Assembly (NCBI GenBank): GCA_964424565.1
Contig: CAYRIZ010000006.1
Span: forward strand, 1-57,329
Direction of reading: 5' to 3'
DNA: 57,329 nucleotides
Source of the DNA: Avisuccinivibrio sp964424565
GTDB taxonomy: Bacteria; Pseudomonadota; Gammaproteobacteria; Enterobacterales; Succinivibrionaceae
The notes under the pieces were generated by a model. That model had not been told where the DNA came from and ran no database searches. It saw only the letters and a list, made by a program, of their open reading frames with translations. The position numbers and the translations under genes were made by a program. Positions 9,315 to 17,574 of the stretch are shown piece by piece; the stretch's first letter is position 1; every line of letters starts with the position of its first letter.

Positions 9315-9340
9315 AAGTAAACTCCTTACAAAACTGTAAA

Positions 9341-9369
9341 AATATTTCACTTGATTTTTGGTATACCAA
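9341..9369 (-). promoter_or_regulatory. Candidate uidA promoter overlapping an operator
   Basis: On the minus strand TTGGTA (9364-9369) and AATATT (9341-9346) are separated by 17 bp, a plausible sigma70 pair ending about 27 bp before the uidA start. The -35 box lies inside the GGTATACC palindrome, so a bound regulator would block it. Confidence 0.5.
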
Positions 9370-9371
9370 AA
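9356..9371. promoter_or_regulatory. Operator 1, UxuR/ExuR-like palindrome
   Basis: Perfect 16-bp palindrome TTTTGGTATACCAAAA. The core TTGGTATACCAA is the recognised consensus core of the GntR-family hexuronate regulators UxuR/ExuR in gammaproteobacteria. It overlaps the predicted -35 box of uidA. Confidence 0.7.
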
Positions 9372-9390
9372 TTAATCGTGTTTAAATATG

Positions 9391-9400
9391 TGGTATACCA
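9391..9400. promoter_or_regulatory. Operator 2, UxuR/ExuR-like palindrome
   Basis: Perfect 10-bp palindrome TGGTATACCA sharing the GGTATACC core with the 9356-9371 site. The centres are 32 bp apart, close to three helical turns, which suits cooperative or looped binding on one DNA face. Confidence 0.6.
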
Positions 9401-9597
9401 GTTTTCCTTCCGCTCTTATTGTGCTCGTCCGCTTCCGGCTGAAACTATGCAGAAATTGCTCTTGGTATCGGCAAAAATTGCCTTATGGGCAAAAGCTTTC
9501 GCAAAGCGTGACAAGGCGCAAATTATGGGGCGGATAATACAGGGATCCTAAGGGCCGAAAAGACAAAGACAAAGACAACATTTGCTGGGGAGAAAGG

Positions 9598-10524
9598 ATG
9601 GGAAGCGTCAAAGTCAGGTTTGAGACCTGCAATGTCGATCAGAATGCCTTTGCCGTATATGACGAAAATATGAGTGGCAACGGGGTGAATATACATCACA
9701 TACGTGACCACAAACACATTAAATACCGCCGCCATCAGCACAGCTTCCATGAACTGCTGTTCATCAAAAGCGGCAGCGTGGTCTATGATGTGGAGGGCCG
9801 GTCCTACAATCTGCGCAGCGGTGACATCATGATCATCAACCGCCTGGAGTCCCATCAGTGCCGGATCAGCGACAACAGGCCCTATGAGCGCTATGTCATG
9901 TGGCTGCATCCTGATGTGGTGGAGCAGTGGTCGCTGATGGATCTGCATATAGATCTGCTCTACTGCTTCCGGCAGTGCTCGGACAATCACTACAACCTGC
10001 TGCGGCTGGACAGTGAGAGCTTCGGAGTTTTTGTCAAACACCTGGACCGCCTCTATTACGCCAAGCAGAATGCTGACGATGCCCACTACCTGGCGCTGCA
10101 GAAGATAGTGGCGCTGGAGATCCTGATTTTAATCAACAAGTGCTATCAAAACCCGCTGTCACTGTCTGCCGGCCTGAGCAATTTTCCCGATCCCCGCATG
10201 AATGAACTGCTGGGCTACATCAATCAGCACCTGGGGGAAGATCTGAGTCTGGATACCCTGGCGGCCCGTTTTAAGATGAGCAAATTTTACCTGGGCCGTA
10301 TATTCAAACAGTATGCCGGACAGAGCCTGCATCAGTTTGTGCTCAGCAAGAGGATCCTGCAGGCCCGCTATTTGATAGACAATGGCATGCCGCCCTCCCG
10401 GGCTTCGCTGGAGACAGGATTTATCGACTACTCCAATTTTGCCCGGACCTTCAAGCGCTGCTACGGAGTCTCGCCGCGGCAGGCCTTAAATCCGGACAAT
10501 CCCCCGCTGCTGCTGGAAACCTGA
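9598..10524 (+). CDS. AraC-family transcriptional regulator
   Basis: 308 residues. The N-terminal half is a cupin-like sensor domain (HQHSFHELLFIKSG, SGDIMIINRLESHQC); the C-terminal half has two helix-turn-helix motifs (LSLDTLAARFKMSKFYLGRIFK and ASLETGFIDYSNFARTFKRCYG). It diverges from uidA with a shared 280-bp upstream region, so it may control the glucuronide operon or itself; the palindromes near uidA, however, fit a GntR-type protein better. ATG follows GGAG by five bases. The ligand is not deducible; glucuronides or hexuronates are the obvious guess from position. Confidence 0.85.
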   Translation: MGSVKVRFETCNVDQNAFAVYDENMSGNGVNIHHIRDHKHIKYRRHQHSFHELLFIKSGSVVYDVEGRSYNLRSGDIMIINRLESHQCRISDNRPYERYVMWLHPDVVEQWSLMDLHIDLLYCFRQCSDNHYNLLRLDSESFGVFVKHLDRLYYAKQNADDAHYLALQKIVALEILILINKCYQNPLSLSAGLSNFPDPRMNELLGYINQHLGEDLSLDTLAARFKMSKFYLGRIFKQYAGQSLHQFVLSKRILQARYLIDNGMPPSRASLETGFIDYSNFARTFKRCYGVSPRQALNPDNPPLLLET

Positions 10525-10625
10525 GGGCCGGTGCAGGCTCTTGCATTATTGCCATCAGGGCATACACTAACAGCACAAAACTAATACTCAATTCATCAGG
10601 ATTACACTAAAAACAAGAGGACTGC

Positions 10626-11261
10626 ATGACCTACCAAAGCTTTGATCTCATCATCAAACCAGCCGTTCCGGCAGATGCCGCCGAGCTGCTTGAGATCTAC
10701 CGGCCCTACGTTGAGAACACCGCCATAACCTTCGAATACGCAGTACCGACCCTAAAGGAATTCAAAAAGCGCATAGAGACCACCCTGCAGCGCTATCCCT
10801 ATATCATCGTGCGCTCCCAGGCCAACAACAAGGCTCTGGGCTATGCCTACGCCTCTGCCTTCAAGGAGCGCGCCGCCTACAATTACAGCGTGGAAACTTC
10901 CATATATGTGCAGCAGGACGAGAGACGCCGCGGCCTGGGACGCATACTCTACCGGGTGCTGGAGAGCCTGCTGCAGGCCCAGCACGTGATCAATGTAAAT
11001 TCCTGCATTGCCTTTGATGCCACTGCCGGCCATGACGAACATCTCAACAACAACAGCGTGTACTTTCATGAAAGCATGGGCTACACTCAGTGCGCCCGCT
11101 TCCACCGCTGCGGCTACAAATTCGGCCAGTGGTATGACATGGTGTGGATGGAAAAGATGCTGGGCGAACACCCGGACAAACCAGAGCTGTTTATCCCCTT
11201 TGCCAAGCTCGAGGGCGTACGCACCCTGATCGCCGCCGCGCAGAACAGCGGCCAGGCATAA
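10626..11261 (+). CDS. GNAT N-acetyltransferase, phosphinothricin/methionine sulfone acetyltransferase type
   Basis: 211 residues, slightly longer than the usual 165-180 of this family because of a C-terminal tail. Family marks: IRPA-like start (IKPAVPADAAELLEIYRPYV), NTAITFEYAVPT, and the acetyl-CoA loop QQDERRRGLGRILYRVLESL (R-R-x-G-x-G). SVYFHESMGYTQCARFHRCG matches the VxLHExxGF region of Pat/Bar/YncA enzymes. These acetylate small amines such as methionine sulfone or phosphinothricin; the natural substrate here is unknown. SD AGAGGA is four bases before ATG. It stands alone, convergent with the ArsR gene. I see no sign of recent transfer. Confidence 0.8.
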   Translation: MTYQSFDLIIKPAVPADAAELLEIYRPYVENTAITFEYAVPTLKEFKKRIETTLQRYPYIIVRSQANNKALGYAYASAFKERAAYNYSVETSIYVQQDERRRGLGRILYRVLESLLQAQHVINVNSCIAFDATAGHDEHLNNNSVYFHESMGYTQCARFHRCGYKFGQWYDMVWMEKMLGEHPDKPELFIPFAKLEGVRTLIAAAQNSGQA

Positions 11262-11349
11262 GCCGCGGTAAGAACAAAAAAGAAAGGAAAAAGTACAGTC
11301 CCGGACTCATCGGCTCATCACCAGGGGCTGTGCCCTGCTCTGCCGCGCC

Positions 11350-11769
11350 TTAGTCTGCTTTGGCTCCCGCCTCCCCTGCCGGCTGCTGCAGCCCGGCAAA
11401 GAAGATGCCGTGATTTTCATCGCTCTCGGACACATGCTCCACGGCCATGGCAAAGACATGGCGGACATGTCCGTCGGCCAGGGTGTAATAGGCACGTTTG
11501 CCGTCCCGGCGCACACGCACCAGATCGTTTAAGCGCAGATAGCTCAGCTGATGGGATATGGCCGAGCGGCTCATGCCCAGCACTGCGGCCAGATCGGACA
11601 CGCACAGCCACTCATGCAGCATCAGGGCATTGACTATGTTGAGTCTGGTGGGATCGCCCAGGGTTTTGAAAAACTCGGCTACCACCTCTATATCATCCTG
11701 ACTGAGCAAATCGCCCTTAATCCTGTCGACCAGCTCCTGATCGGTGATGGCCGCGGCATCCTGCGCCAT
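11350..11769 (-). CDS. ArsR/SmtB-family zinc-type metal sensor repressor
   Basis: 139 residues with a winged helix: TLGDPTRLNIVNALM, then recognition helix VLGMSRSAISHQLSYLRLNDLV and wing RRDGKRAYYTLAD. The last helix holds Asp99, His101, His112 and Glu115, spaced D-x-H-x10-H-x2-E exactly as the alpha5 zinc site of SmtB/CzrA. A single Cys56 (LCVSDL) is all that is left of the alpha3N Cys pair of CadC/ArsR. It is therefore predicted to release DNA on binding Zn or Co. ATG 11769 has GGAG seven bases upstream; upstream codons belong to the nlpI overlap and are not coding. It begins 10 bp after nlpI and is probably co-transcribed. No metal exporter lies next to it, so its target is elsewhere. Confidence 0.87.
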   Translation of the reverse strand: MAQDAAAITDQELVDRIKGDLLSQDDIEVVAEFFKTLGDPTRLNIVNALMLHEWLCVSDLAAVLGMSRSAISHQLSYLRLNDLVRVRRDGKRAYYTLADGHVRHVFAMAVEHVSESDENHGIFFAGLQQPAGEAGAKAD

Positions 11770-11779
11770 AGCTGTTCTC

Positions 11780-12763
11780 CTAAAAACTGTCCGGCTCACG
11801 CAGCGGGTTGACATCGCGGTATGAGTGCAGTCCGTAACGTCCGGCCATGCGCCTGATTTCAAACAGCGCATAGCGGTATTCCAAAAAGTCGTATTTATCC
11901 GTGCTGCGGGCCAGATGAAAATAATCAAAGGCCTGCCTGAGGTTCCCTGCGCTTTGTGCTTCCTTGGCCAGATAGAAATACACCTCACAGGCGCGTTCCA
12001 CCTTAAGATACATAGGCACTTCAGGATCTTTGATCAGGTGCAGCAGCGCGGCCCGGTCTATGGTGCCGAGCAGATAATCTATGATGTGATAGCCAAAGAA
12101 ATCATCACTGCTGCTGCCGGCCTGGGCCACCCTGTCCCGCAGGCGCTGCAGGGCCTGATCACGCCCCTGCAGTTCCTGCTCTATCAGGTAGTACCACAGC
12201 ATACTGTAGGGATCTTTGGGATTGGACTGGTAGAAGAAATCTATATCCTGCAGGGCCATTTCCGGCCGGCCGCTGTAGTACAGAGCCAGGGCCCGGGCAA
12301 AATGAGTGTAGGCACTGTCGGGCTCGAGCTCCAGCGCCGCCCCAAAGGCCTCAAAGGCATCGGCAAAGCGTTCGGCTGAAGTCAGATAAATCCCCAGGAA
12401 ATTATAGGCCGGGGCAAAGTCAGGCTTCTCCACCAGCGCATTCATGAACATGGTGCGCGCCGAGGCTTCCAGTCCCAGGCGGTCATAGATGACCCCCAGC
12501 TCATAAAAAAGCCCCGCCCGGTCTTTGGCGTTGACTGCCTGCAGATCCAGCAGCTCGGAAAGCTGCACAATAAGCATCTGATCGCGCTCCACGGCGGCCG
12601 TGACCGGCATGGTCAGCACGATTTCCTCAGGGTCGAGGGAGAAATCCCCGCCCGGCTTGTCCTCACTGCCGGGTAAGGAAACAAGAGCACAGCCCTGCAT
12701 TAAAGCCGCAGGGAAAATAAAGGCAAGAGCTGTTTTGATCACTCCTGCCTTAATTTTATACAT
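11780..12763 (-). CDS. nlpI: Outer-membrane lipoprotein NlpI, TPR adaptor
   Basis: 327 residues (E. coli 294). Signal peptide with lipobox LMQGC, Cys25, and Ala at +2, which favours outer-membrane sorting. Tetratricopeptide repeats run from about residue 85: LFYELGVIYDRLGLEASARTMF, FAPAYNFLGIYLTSAERFADA, AYTHFARALALYYSGRPEMA. In E. coli NlpI scaffolds murein endopeptidases and delivers MepS to the protease Prc. The C-terminal part, with LAKEAQSAGNLRQAFDYFHLA and EYRYALFEI, follows the NlpI pattern. It lies 17 bp downstream of secF and 10 bp upstream of the ArsR gene on the same strand. E. coli nlpI is next to pnp, so this placement is different. Confidence 0.88.
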   Translation of the reverse strand: MYKIKAGVIKTALAFIFPAALMQGCALVSLPGSEDKPGGDFSLDPEEIVLTMPVTAAVERDQMLIVQLSELLDLQAVNAKDRAGLFYELGVIYDRLGLEASARTMFMNALVEKPDFAPAYNFLGIYLTSAERFADAFEAFGAALELEPDSAYTHFARALALYYSGRPEMALQDIDFFYQSNPKDPYSMLWYYLIEQELQGRDQALQRLRDRVAQAGSSSDDFFGYHIIDYLLGTIDRAALLHLIKDPEVPMYLKVERACEVYFYLAKEAQSAGNLRQAFDYFHLARSTDKYDFLEYRYALFEIRRMAGRYGLHSYRDVNPLREPDSF

Positions 12764-12780
12764 TAAAACCTCTCTTAGTA

Positions 12781-13728
12781 CTAATCGAGCGTCTCCATGC
12801 CGTCTGTTTCTTTCTTCTCTATCTTCATCGGCAGCAGATTTTTTCTTTGAATCTTCAGCAGCAGCGCCCAGGTACTTGCAACATAGATAGATGAAAAAGT
12901 ACCAAAGACTATGCCTACGGTCAATGCCACCGAGAAGCCGTGGATCATGCTTCCACCAAAAATGAGCAGTGAGAGCACGGTCAGCAGGGTAGTACCTGAG
13001 GTGATGATGGTACGCGACAGGGTCTGCGTGATCGACACGTCAAAGAGTTCATCCATGGTCAGATCGCGCGACAGCCGGCTGGCATTCTCACGTATACGGT
13101 CAAACACCACGATCTTGTCGTTGAGCGAGTAGCCCACCACGGTGAGCACGGCGGCAAGCACAGTCAGATCGTATTCAATCTGCCAGAAGGAGAACACGCC
13201 CATTACCACGAACACGTCATAGGCCAGGGAAACTACCGCACCGGTGGCCATTCTCCACTCAAAGCGGAAGGCAATATAGGCCAATATGGCAATCAGCGAC
13301 ACCACTATGGCCAGAATACCGCTCTGCACCAGCTCCTCGCCCACAGCCGGACCTACATACTCGGAACGGCTCAGCGTGGCGGCAGGATCGATCTTATGGG
13401 CGGCGGTCATGACCTTGTCGGCTACGGTCTGCTGCGCCAGACCTTCCTGAGGGGCTACGCGGATCATCACATCGCGGGGTGAACCAAAATGCTGTGTAGT
13501 ACCGACGATGCCCTCGGAGGCATAGGCCTCACGCACTTCATCTAAGTTTACCGCCTGCGAGTATCTGGTTTCCACCACTATACCGCCGGTAAAATCCAGA
13601 CCCCAGTTCAGGCCCTTGATGCACATGGACACTATGGAGGCGATCACCAGGCATAAGCAGAAGATTTCAACTTTTCCCTTGATCTTCATGAAGGGAATGA
13701 CTGTACCTTCCTTAATAAACTGCAGCAT
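12781..13728 (-). CDS. secF: Protein translocase subunit SecF
   Basis: 315 residues (E. coli 323). First membrane segment VEIFCLCLVIASIVSMCI, then LNWGLDFTGGIVVE, the SecD/F D-F-x-G-G signature, a periplasmic domain, and five more membrane segments in the C-terminal half. VVGYSLNDKIVVFDRIRENA is the conserved RND-type motif of SecF and carries the Asp used for proton movement. With SecD and YajC it forms the accessory complex that pulls proteins through SecYEG using the proton gradient. It starts 10 bp after secD. Complete, with no visible defect. Confidence 0.97.
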   Translation of the reverse strand: MLQFIKEGTVIPFMKIKGKVEIFCLCLVIASIVSMCIKGLNWGLDFTGGIVVETRYSQAVNLDEVREAYASEGIVGTTQHFGSPRDVMIRVAPQEGLAQQTVADKVMTAAHKIDPAATLSRSEYVGPAVGEELVQSGILAIVVSLIAILAYIAFRFEWRMATGAVVSLAYDVFVVMGVFSFWQIEYDLTVLAAVLTVVGYSLNDKIVVFDRIRENASRLSRDLTMDELFDVSITQTLSRTIITSGTTLLTVLSLLIFGGSMIHGFSVALTVGIVFGTFSSIYVASTWALLLKIQRKNLLPMKIEKKETDGMETLD

Positions 13729-13738
13729 AGCTCCTCCC

Positions 13739-15616
13739 TTATATGTAAAGCTTCTTAACTTTCTTTCTGCCGCCCCAGAGTATGTTCACTATGGCACGGC
13801 AGGCCGTGACGGCGGTAAAGACAGAAGAGCCGATGCCAATCATCAGCACCAGGGCAAAGCCCCTGACGGCACCGGTACCGACCATAAACAGGATCAGCGC
13901 GGTGATAAAGGTGGTGATGTTGGAGTCTGCAATGGTGCCAAAGGCACGGGCATAACCCTCATGTATGGCATGCTGTACACTGCGTCCGGCGCGCAGTTCC
14001 TCACGGATGCGCTCGTAAATCAGCACATTGGCGTCAATGGCCATACCCAGGGTCAGCACTATGCCGGCTATGCCAGGCAGGGTCATGGTGGCACCGGGAA
14101 TGAGTGACATGACACCCATCAGCAGCACCAGATTGAAGACTATGGCCAGGTTGGCTATAAAGCCAAAAGCCTTGTAGTACAGCAGCATAAAGACCATCAG
14201 AGCGGCCACACCGTAGATCATGGCGCGGATACCATTGTCTATGTTCTGCTGACCCAGGCTGGGTCCTATGGTGCGCTCCTCTACAATCTGTATGGGGGCG
14301 ATCAGGGCACCGGCACGCAGCAGCAGGGCCAGATTATGGGCTTCCCTGGCTGAATCTATACCGGTAATACGGAAATTGGAGCCCAGACGGGTCTGTATGG
14401 TGGCTACGTTGATGATCTGCTCCACTTTCTCAAAGCGGGGCTTGTAGTCGGGATCACCGGGCTTGGGAGCATCAGGATCTTCATTGGGAATCACTTTGTA
14501 CTCAATGAAGTTGGTAGCCATGGAGCTGCCCACATGATCCTTGGTGAAATCGGACATGATGCTGCCGCCGCGGGAATCGAGGCTGATGTTGACCTGCGGT
14601 CTGCCGTTCTCATCGGTGGAGGAAGAGGCATCCACTATGTGATCACCGGTTAGGATCACGCGCTTTTCCAGCACCACAGGATAACCGTTCTTGTCATAGT
14701 GCAGATCATCGCCGGCCGGCACGCGTCCCTGCATGGCCGCATGAATATCGGCATTGCTGTCCACCAGACGGAACTCCAAAGTGGCCGTAGCGCCCAGAAT
14801 TTCCTTGGCGCGGGCTGTGTCCTGAATACCAGGCAGTTCCACCACCACGCGGTCGGCACCCTGGCGCTGCACCAGCGGCTCGGCTACACCCAGCTCATTG
14901 ACACGGTTGCGTATGATGTTGATGTTCTGATCCACGGCATTGGTTCTGATCTGCGAGATCTTCTGCGGGGTCATCTCCGCCCGGATAAAGTATCTGCCCT
15001 CGCGATCATAGGCCTGAAAGGTAAAATCGCTGTGATTGCGGCGCAGCAGATCATAGGCGCTGTCGCGGGTGGCGCTGTCGCGGAAGGTCACCACTATGCT
15101 GTTGCCTTCCATGCGGGCTCCGGACAGGCGCAGATCATTGTTGCGCAGTTCGGTACGGAAATCGGCAACCAGCTGCGTGATCATCTTGTTCATGGCTTCA
15201 TCCATGTCAACTTCCATCAGGAAGTGCACGCCGCCGCGCAGGTCCAGACCCAGCTTGAGGGGATGCATGCCCAGGGAGCGCATCCAGGCCGGAGTGGCCG
15301 GAGCCAGATTCAGGGCCGTGATGTAATTGCTGCCCAAGGCATCCTGCACTATGTCACGGGCCAGAATCTGCTGTTCTGTAGAAGCAAAGCGGATGAGCAG
15401 CTGTTCATTTTCCAGCTCATAATCACCGCTGATGTTTTTGGAGGCCAGCAGATTTTCCACCTGCTGCGCCACAGTCTCGTCCACCGCTGCACCGTGGGTT
15501 CCTGAAATCTGCAGGGCTGGATCTTCACCGTAGAGATTAGGTATGGAGTAAAAGAATCCTAAGGCAATCACCAGGAATACCAGCAGATTCTTCCACCAGG
15601 GAAACTTATTTAGCAC
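13739..15616 (-). CDS. secD: Protein translocase subunit SecD
   Basis: 625 residues (E. coli 615). N-terminal membrane anchor (WWKNLLVFLVIALGFFYSIPNLYG), long periplasmic P1 domain beginning LGLDLRGGVHFLMEVD with the conserved D-L-R-G-G, GVAEPLVQRQGADRVVVELPG, then the membrane half with TLPGIAGIVLTLGMAIDANVLIYERIREEL. The Asp in MAIDANV is the conserved proton-path residue. It works in the inner membrane with SecF and YajC. A hairpin with a short T tract lies between yajC and this gene. Confidence 0.98.
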   Translation of the reverse strand: MLNKFPWWKNLLVFLVIALGFFYSIPNLYGEDPALQISGTHGAAVDETVAQQVENLLASKNISGDYELENEQLLIRFASTEQQILARDIVQDALGSNYITALNLAPATPAWMRSLGMHPLKLGLDLRGGVHFLMEVDMDEAMNKMITQLVADFRTELRNNDLRLSGARMEGNSIVVTFRDSATRDSAYDLLRRNHSDFTFQAYDREGRYFIRAEMTPQKISQIRTNAVDQNINIIRNRVNELGVAEPLVQRQGADRVVVELPGIQDTARAKEILGATATLEFRLVDSNADIHAAMQGRVPAGDDLHYDKNGYPVVLEKRVILTGDHIVDASSSTDENGRPQVNISLDSRGGSIMSDFTKDHVGSSMATNFIEYKVIPNEDPDAPKPGDPDYKPRFEKVEQIINVATIQTRLGSNFRITGIDSAREAHNLALLLRAGALIAPIQIVEERTIGPSLGQQNIDNGIRAMIYGVAALMVFMLLYYKAFGFIANLAIVFNLVLLMGVMSLIPGATMTLPGIAGIVLTLGMAIDANVLIYERIREELRAGRSVQHAIHEGYARAFGTIADSNITTFITALILFMVGTGAVRGFALVLMIGIGSSVFTAVTACRAIVNILWGGRKKVKKLYI

Positions 15617-15631
15617 TTTCTCATCTCAAAT

Positions 15632-15660
15632 GAAAAGCCGCAGCTGAAAGTGCTGCGGCT
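15632..15660 (-). terminator. Intercistronic terminator-like hairpin between yajC and secD
   Basis: Perfect 9-bp stem AGCCGCAGC/GCTGCGGCT (15636-15644 with 15652-15660), loop 7. On the minus strand it is followed by TTTTCATTTG. It sits 18 bp after the yajC stop and 20 bp before secD, so a partial terminator would make yajC transcripts more abundant than secDF. Confidence 0.55.
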
Positions 15661-15677
15661 GGAAACGGGAGCTGGAA

Positions 15678-16190
15678 TTACTTCTTTTCCAGAGAGATAT
15701 TTTCGCTCTTCTCTGCAGCTGCGGCAGGGGCTGCCTCGGAGGTTTCAGCAGCAGGAGCGGCTTCTTCGGGCTTGCCGGCTTCAGCGGCAGGAGCAGCCTC
15801 AGGGGCGGCAGCCTTGACCTTCTTGCGGCGGACCAGCTTCTTGCCGGGAGCAGGCTCGGCGGCACGGATGGAAGGCTCCAGGGTGCCCTTGGGCAGCACG
15901 GCTACTACATAGTTGCGCTTCATCTGCAGCTCAATACCGCTTGCTACGGTAATCAGGATGTACTCCTTGTTGTCCGGCAGTCTGCTGATGCGGCCGGCTA
16001 TACCGCCGTTGGTCAGCACTTCATCACCTACGGACAGATTGTTGAGCAGGTTCTGCATTTCCTTGCGCTTCTTGGAATTCGGGCGCATCACAAAGAAGTA
16101 GATTGCCACCATGCAGACGGTCAGAACTATGATCAAGCTCATGTCACCGCCGGCGGCACCATCAGCTGCATATGCATTAGAAATAAACAT
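15678..16190 (-). CDS. yajC: Sec translocon accessory protein YajC with long Ala/Pro/Glu tail
   Basis: 170 residues, well above the usual 105-115. The core is standard: one membrane segment (MSLIIVLTVCMVAIYFFVMRPN), then RPNSKKRKEMQNLLNNLSVGDEVLTNGGIAGRI. After about residue 105 comes a tail rich in Ala, Pro, Glu and Lys with a basic patch (KKLVRRKKVKAA). The tail is probably disordered and cytoplasmic; its role is unknown. First gene of yajC-secD-secF, facing away from queA-tgt, with two transporter genes in between. Confidence 0.93.
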   Translation of the reverse strand: MFISNAYAADGAAGGDMSLIIVLTVCMVAIYFFVMRPNSKKRKEMQNLLNNLSVGDEVLTNGGIAGRISRLPDNKEYILITVASGIELQMKRNYVVAVLPKGTLEPSIRAAEPAPGKKLVRRKKVKAAAPEAAPAAEAGKPEEAAPAAETSEAAPAAAAEKSENISLEKK

Positions 16191-16639
16191 AAGTGAAAAC
16201 CTATCATGTATACAAAAAAGGCAGCTCGAAAAAAGTGAGCTCTGTTGAAAAATGGCTTTAGTTTAGCAGATCTTTTTGTGAGCGATGTACAGCGCAGGGG
16301 GATTTTTCAAAAAAATCGGAACAAAAAAAGTGCACGCCCCGGCACGGTGATTTTTCTGCGCTGTTTTGGCCGCAGATACGGCCGCAAACCGCATAAAAAT
16401 CAATCTGCTCCCCGGGCAGAGCAGCAGATGCGGCGCAGTTTGCCCTGCTCTGCCCTCCCCTGCCGGACAGGCGGCAGACTGCTGCCCTGCTGCGGTGCGC
16501 CTGCTCATATTTCGTGCCTGAGATCACATTTTTCTGCATTGTGCCACAATGCAGCAGATCTTCCCTCCCCACCATGACAGCGGCAGTGCAGCCGTGCAGT
16601 CAGCGGCATAGGGGGTCCTGTTTTGCCGGAGATTTGGTT
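16191..16639. other. Divergent upstream region between yajC and EamA gene 1
   Basis: No convincing coding sequence. It must carry the yajC promoter (minus) and the first transporter's promoter (plus). A short inverted repeat AGCTC/GAGCT with a following T tract on the minus strand lies at about 16221-16244, just upstream of yajC. I could not define -35/-10 boxes with confidence. Confidence 0.4.
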
Positions 16640-17530
16640 TTGAAGTACAGCGCATCTCTTCTGGTCATTGCCGCCGCTCTGCTCTGGGGAGCACAGGGGG
16701 TCTTTGTGCGCCTGCTGACGGCCCTGGGACTTGCGGTATATGACGTCAGCTCCCTGCGCATCTGTGCTGCGGCGACGGCAATACTCATCTTTATGATCTG
16801 CTGCCGCCCGCGCCTGCTGCAGGTCAAGATCCGGGAGCTGTGGATTGCCGCCGGCGCCGGAGTGATTGCCGTCACCGGGCTGAACTGCTGCTACTTCAAT
16901 GCCATAGAGCTGACCTCCCTGGGAGTGGCAGCCGTGCTGATGTATATTTCCCCGGCTCTGGTGACGCTGCTGTCCTGTCTGCTCTTTCATGAGCAGTTTA
17001 CCCGCCGCAAGGCCCTGGCCCTCATACTGGCTCTCTGCGGCTGCAGCTGCGTGTCCGGCATTTTCGGCTCTGCCCAGCAGGTCACCACGGCCGGAGTGCT
17101 CTGGGGGCTGGGAGCCGGCTGCTGTTATGCGGCCTATTCCATTTTCTCCGCCCTGGCCCTGCGCCGCGGCTGGCATCCGCTGACCCTGATTGCCTGGTCC
17201 TTTATTTTCGCCGCCATCAGCACCCTGCCCCTGGGCAACCCCGTAGCAGCCGTGCTGCAGTTCAGCGGCGAGCCTCTGCTGTGGTGGGATACAGCCGGTA
17301 TAGTGCTGCTGTGCAGCCTGCTGCCCTCCTGGTGTTACAACCGGGCCCTGCAGCGCATGGAAGCCGGCCGGGCGGCTGTGCTGGCCTCCATAGAAACCGC
17401 CGCCGCAGCCGTCTACGGCATAGTTTTATTCGACGATCCCCCTACTCTCTCCCTGCTGGCCGGCATCATGCTGGTGCTGGGATCTGCTGCCGTGCTGCAT
17501 TTGCCCTCTGCGCAGACGCGTGTAAAATAA
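16640..17530 (+). CDS. EamA/DMT-family small-molecule exporter, copy 1
   Basis: 296 residues with about ten hydrophobic segments and the two-fold EamA repeat; first segment LLVIAAALLWGAQGVFVRLL. I chose TTG 16640, with GGAG eight bases upstream, because it gives the same N terminus as the next gene (KYSASLLVIAAALLWGAQG versus LQSAAVLVLAAGILWGSQG); upstream codons show no membrane or family character. These transporters usually export amino acids or other metabolites, but sequence does not reveal the substrate. It is a tandem duplicate of the 17575-18447 gene, with strongly shared stretches such as GVAAVLMYISPALVTL and RRKALAL. Confidence 0.8.
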   Translation: MKYSASLLVIAAALLWGAQGVFVRLLTALGLAVYDVSSLRICAAATAILIFMICCRPRLLQVKIRELWIAAGAGVIAVTGLNCCYFNAIELTSLGVAAVLMYISPALVTLLSCLLFHEQFTRRKALALILALCGCSCVSGIFGSAQQVTTAGVLWGLGAGCCYAAYSIFSALALRRGWHPLTLIAWSFIFAAISTLPLGNPVAAVLQFSGEPLLWWDTAGIVLLCSLLPSWCYNRALQRMEAGRAAVLASIETAAAAVYGIVLFDDPPTLSLLAGIMLVLGSAAVLHLPSAQTRVK

Positions 17531-17574
17531 GTCCCGTTATTCATCTTCTCAATCAATCATCAGGACACATCTTC

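Noticed and set aside
9598..10524. AraC-family protein as the binder of the GGTATACC palindromes
   Set aside because: AraC-type proteins normally bind asymmetric direct repeats; the perfect palindrome fits a dimeric GntR-type regulator. Not excluded, so left as an open alternative.
14699..15505. Open frame of 268 codons on the plus strand opposite secD
   Set aside because: It lies fully antisense to conserved secD sequence, is rich in His/Gln/Gly as expected from reverse reading, and has no SD or family motif.
16258..16575. Possible small minus-strand gene of 105 codons upstream of yajC
   Set aside because: No SD, Cys/Arg/Ser-rich random-looking sequence, and it overlaps the divergent control region. 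The nearby T-tract hairpin alone is not enough to support a gene.
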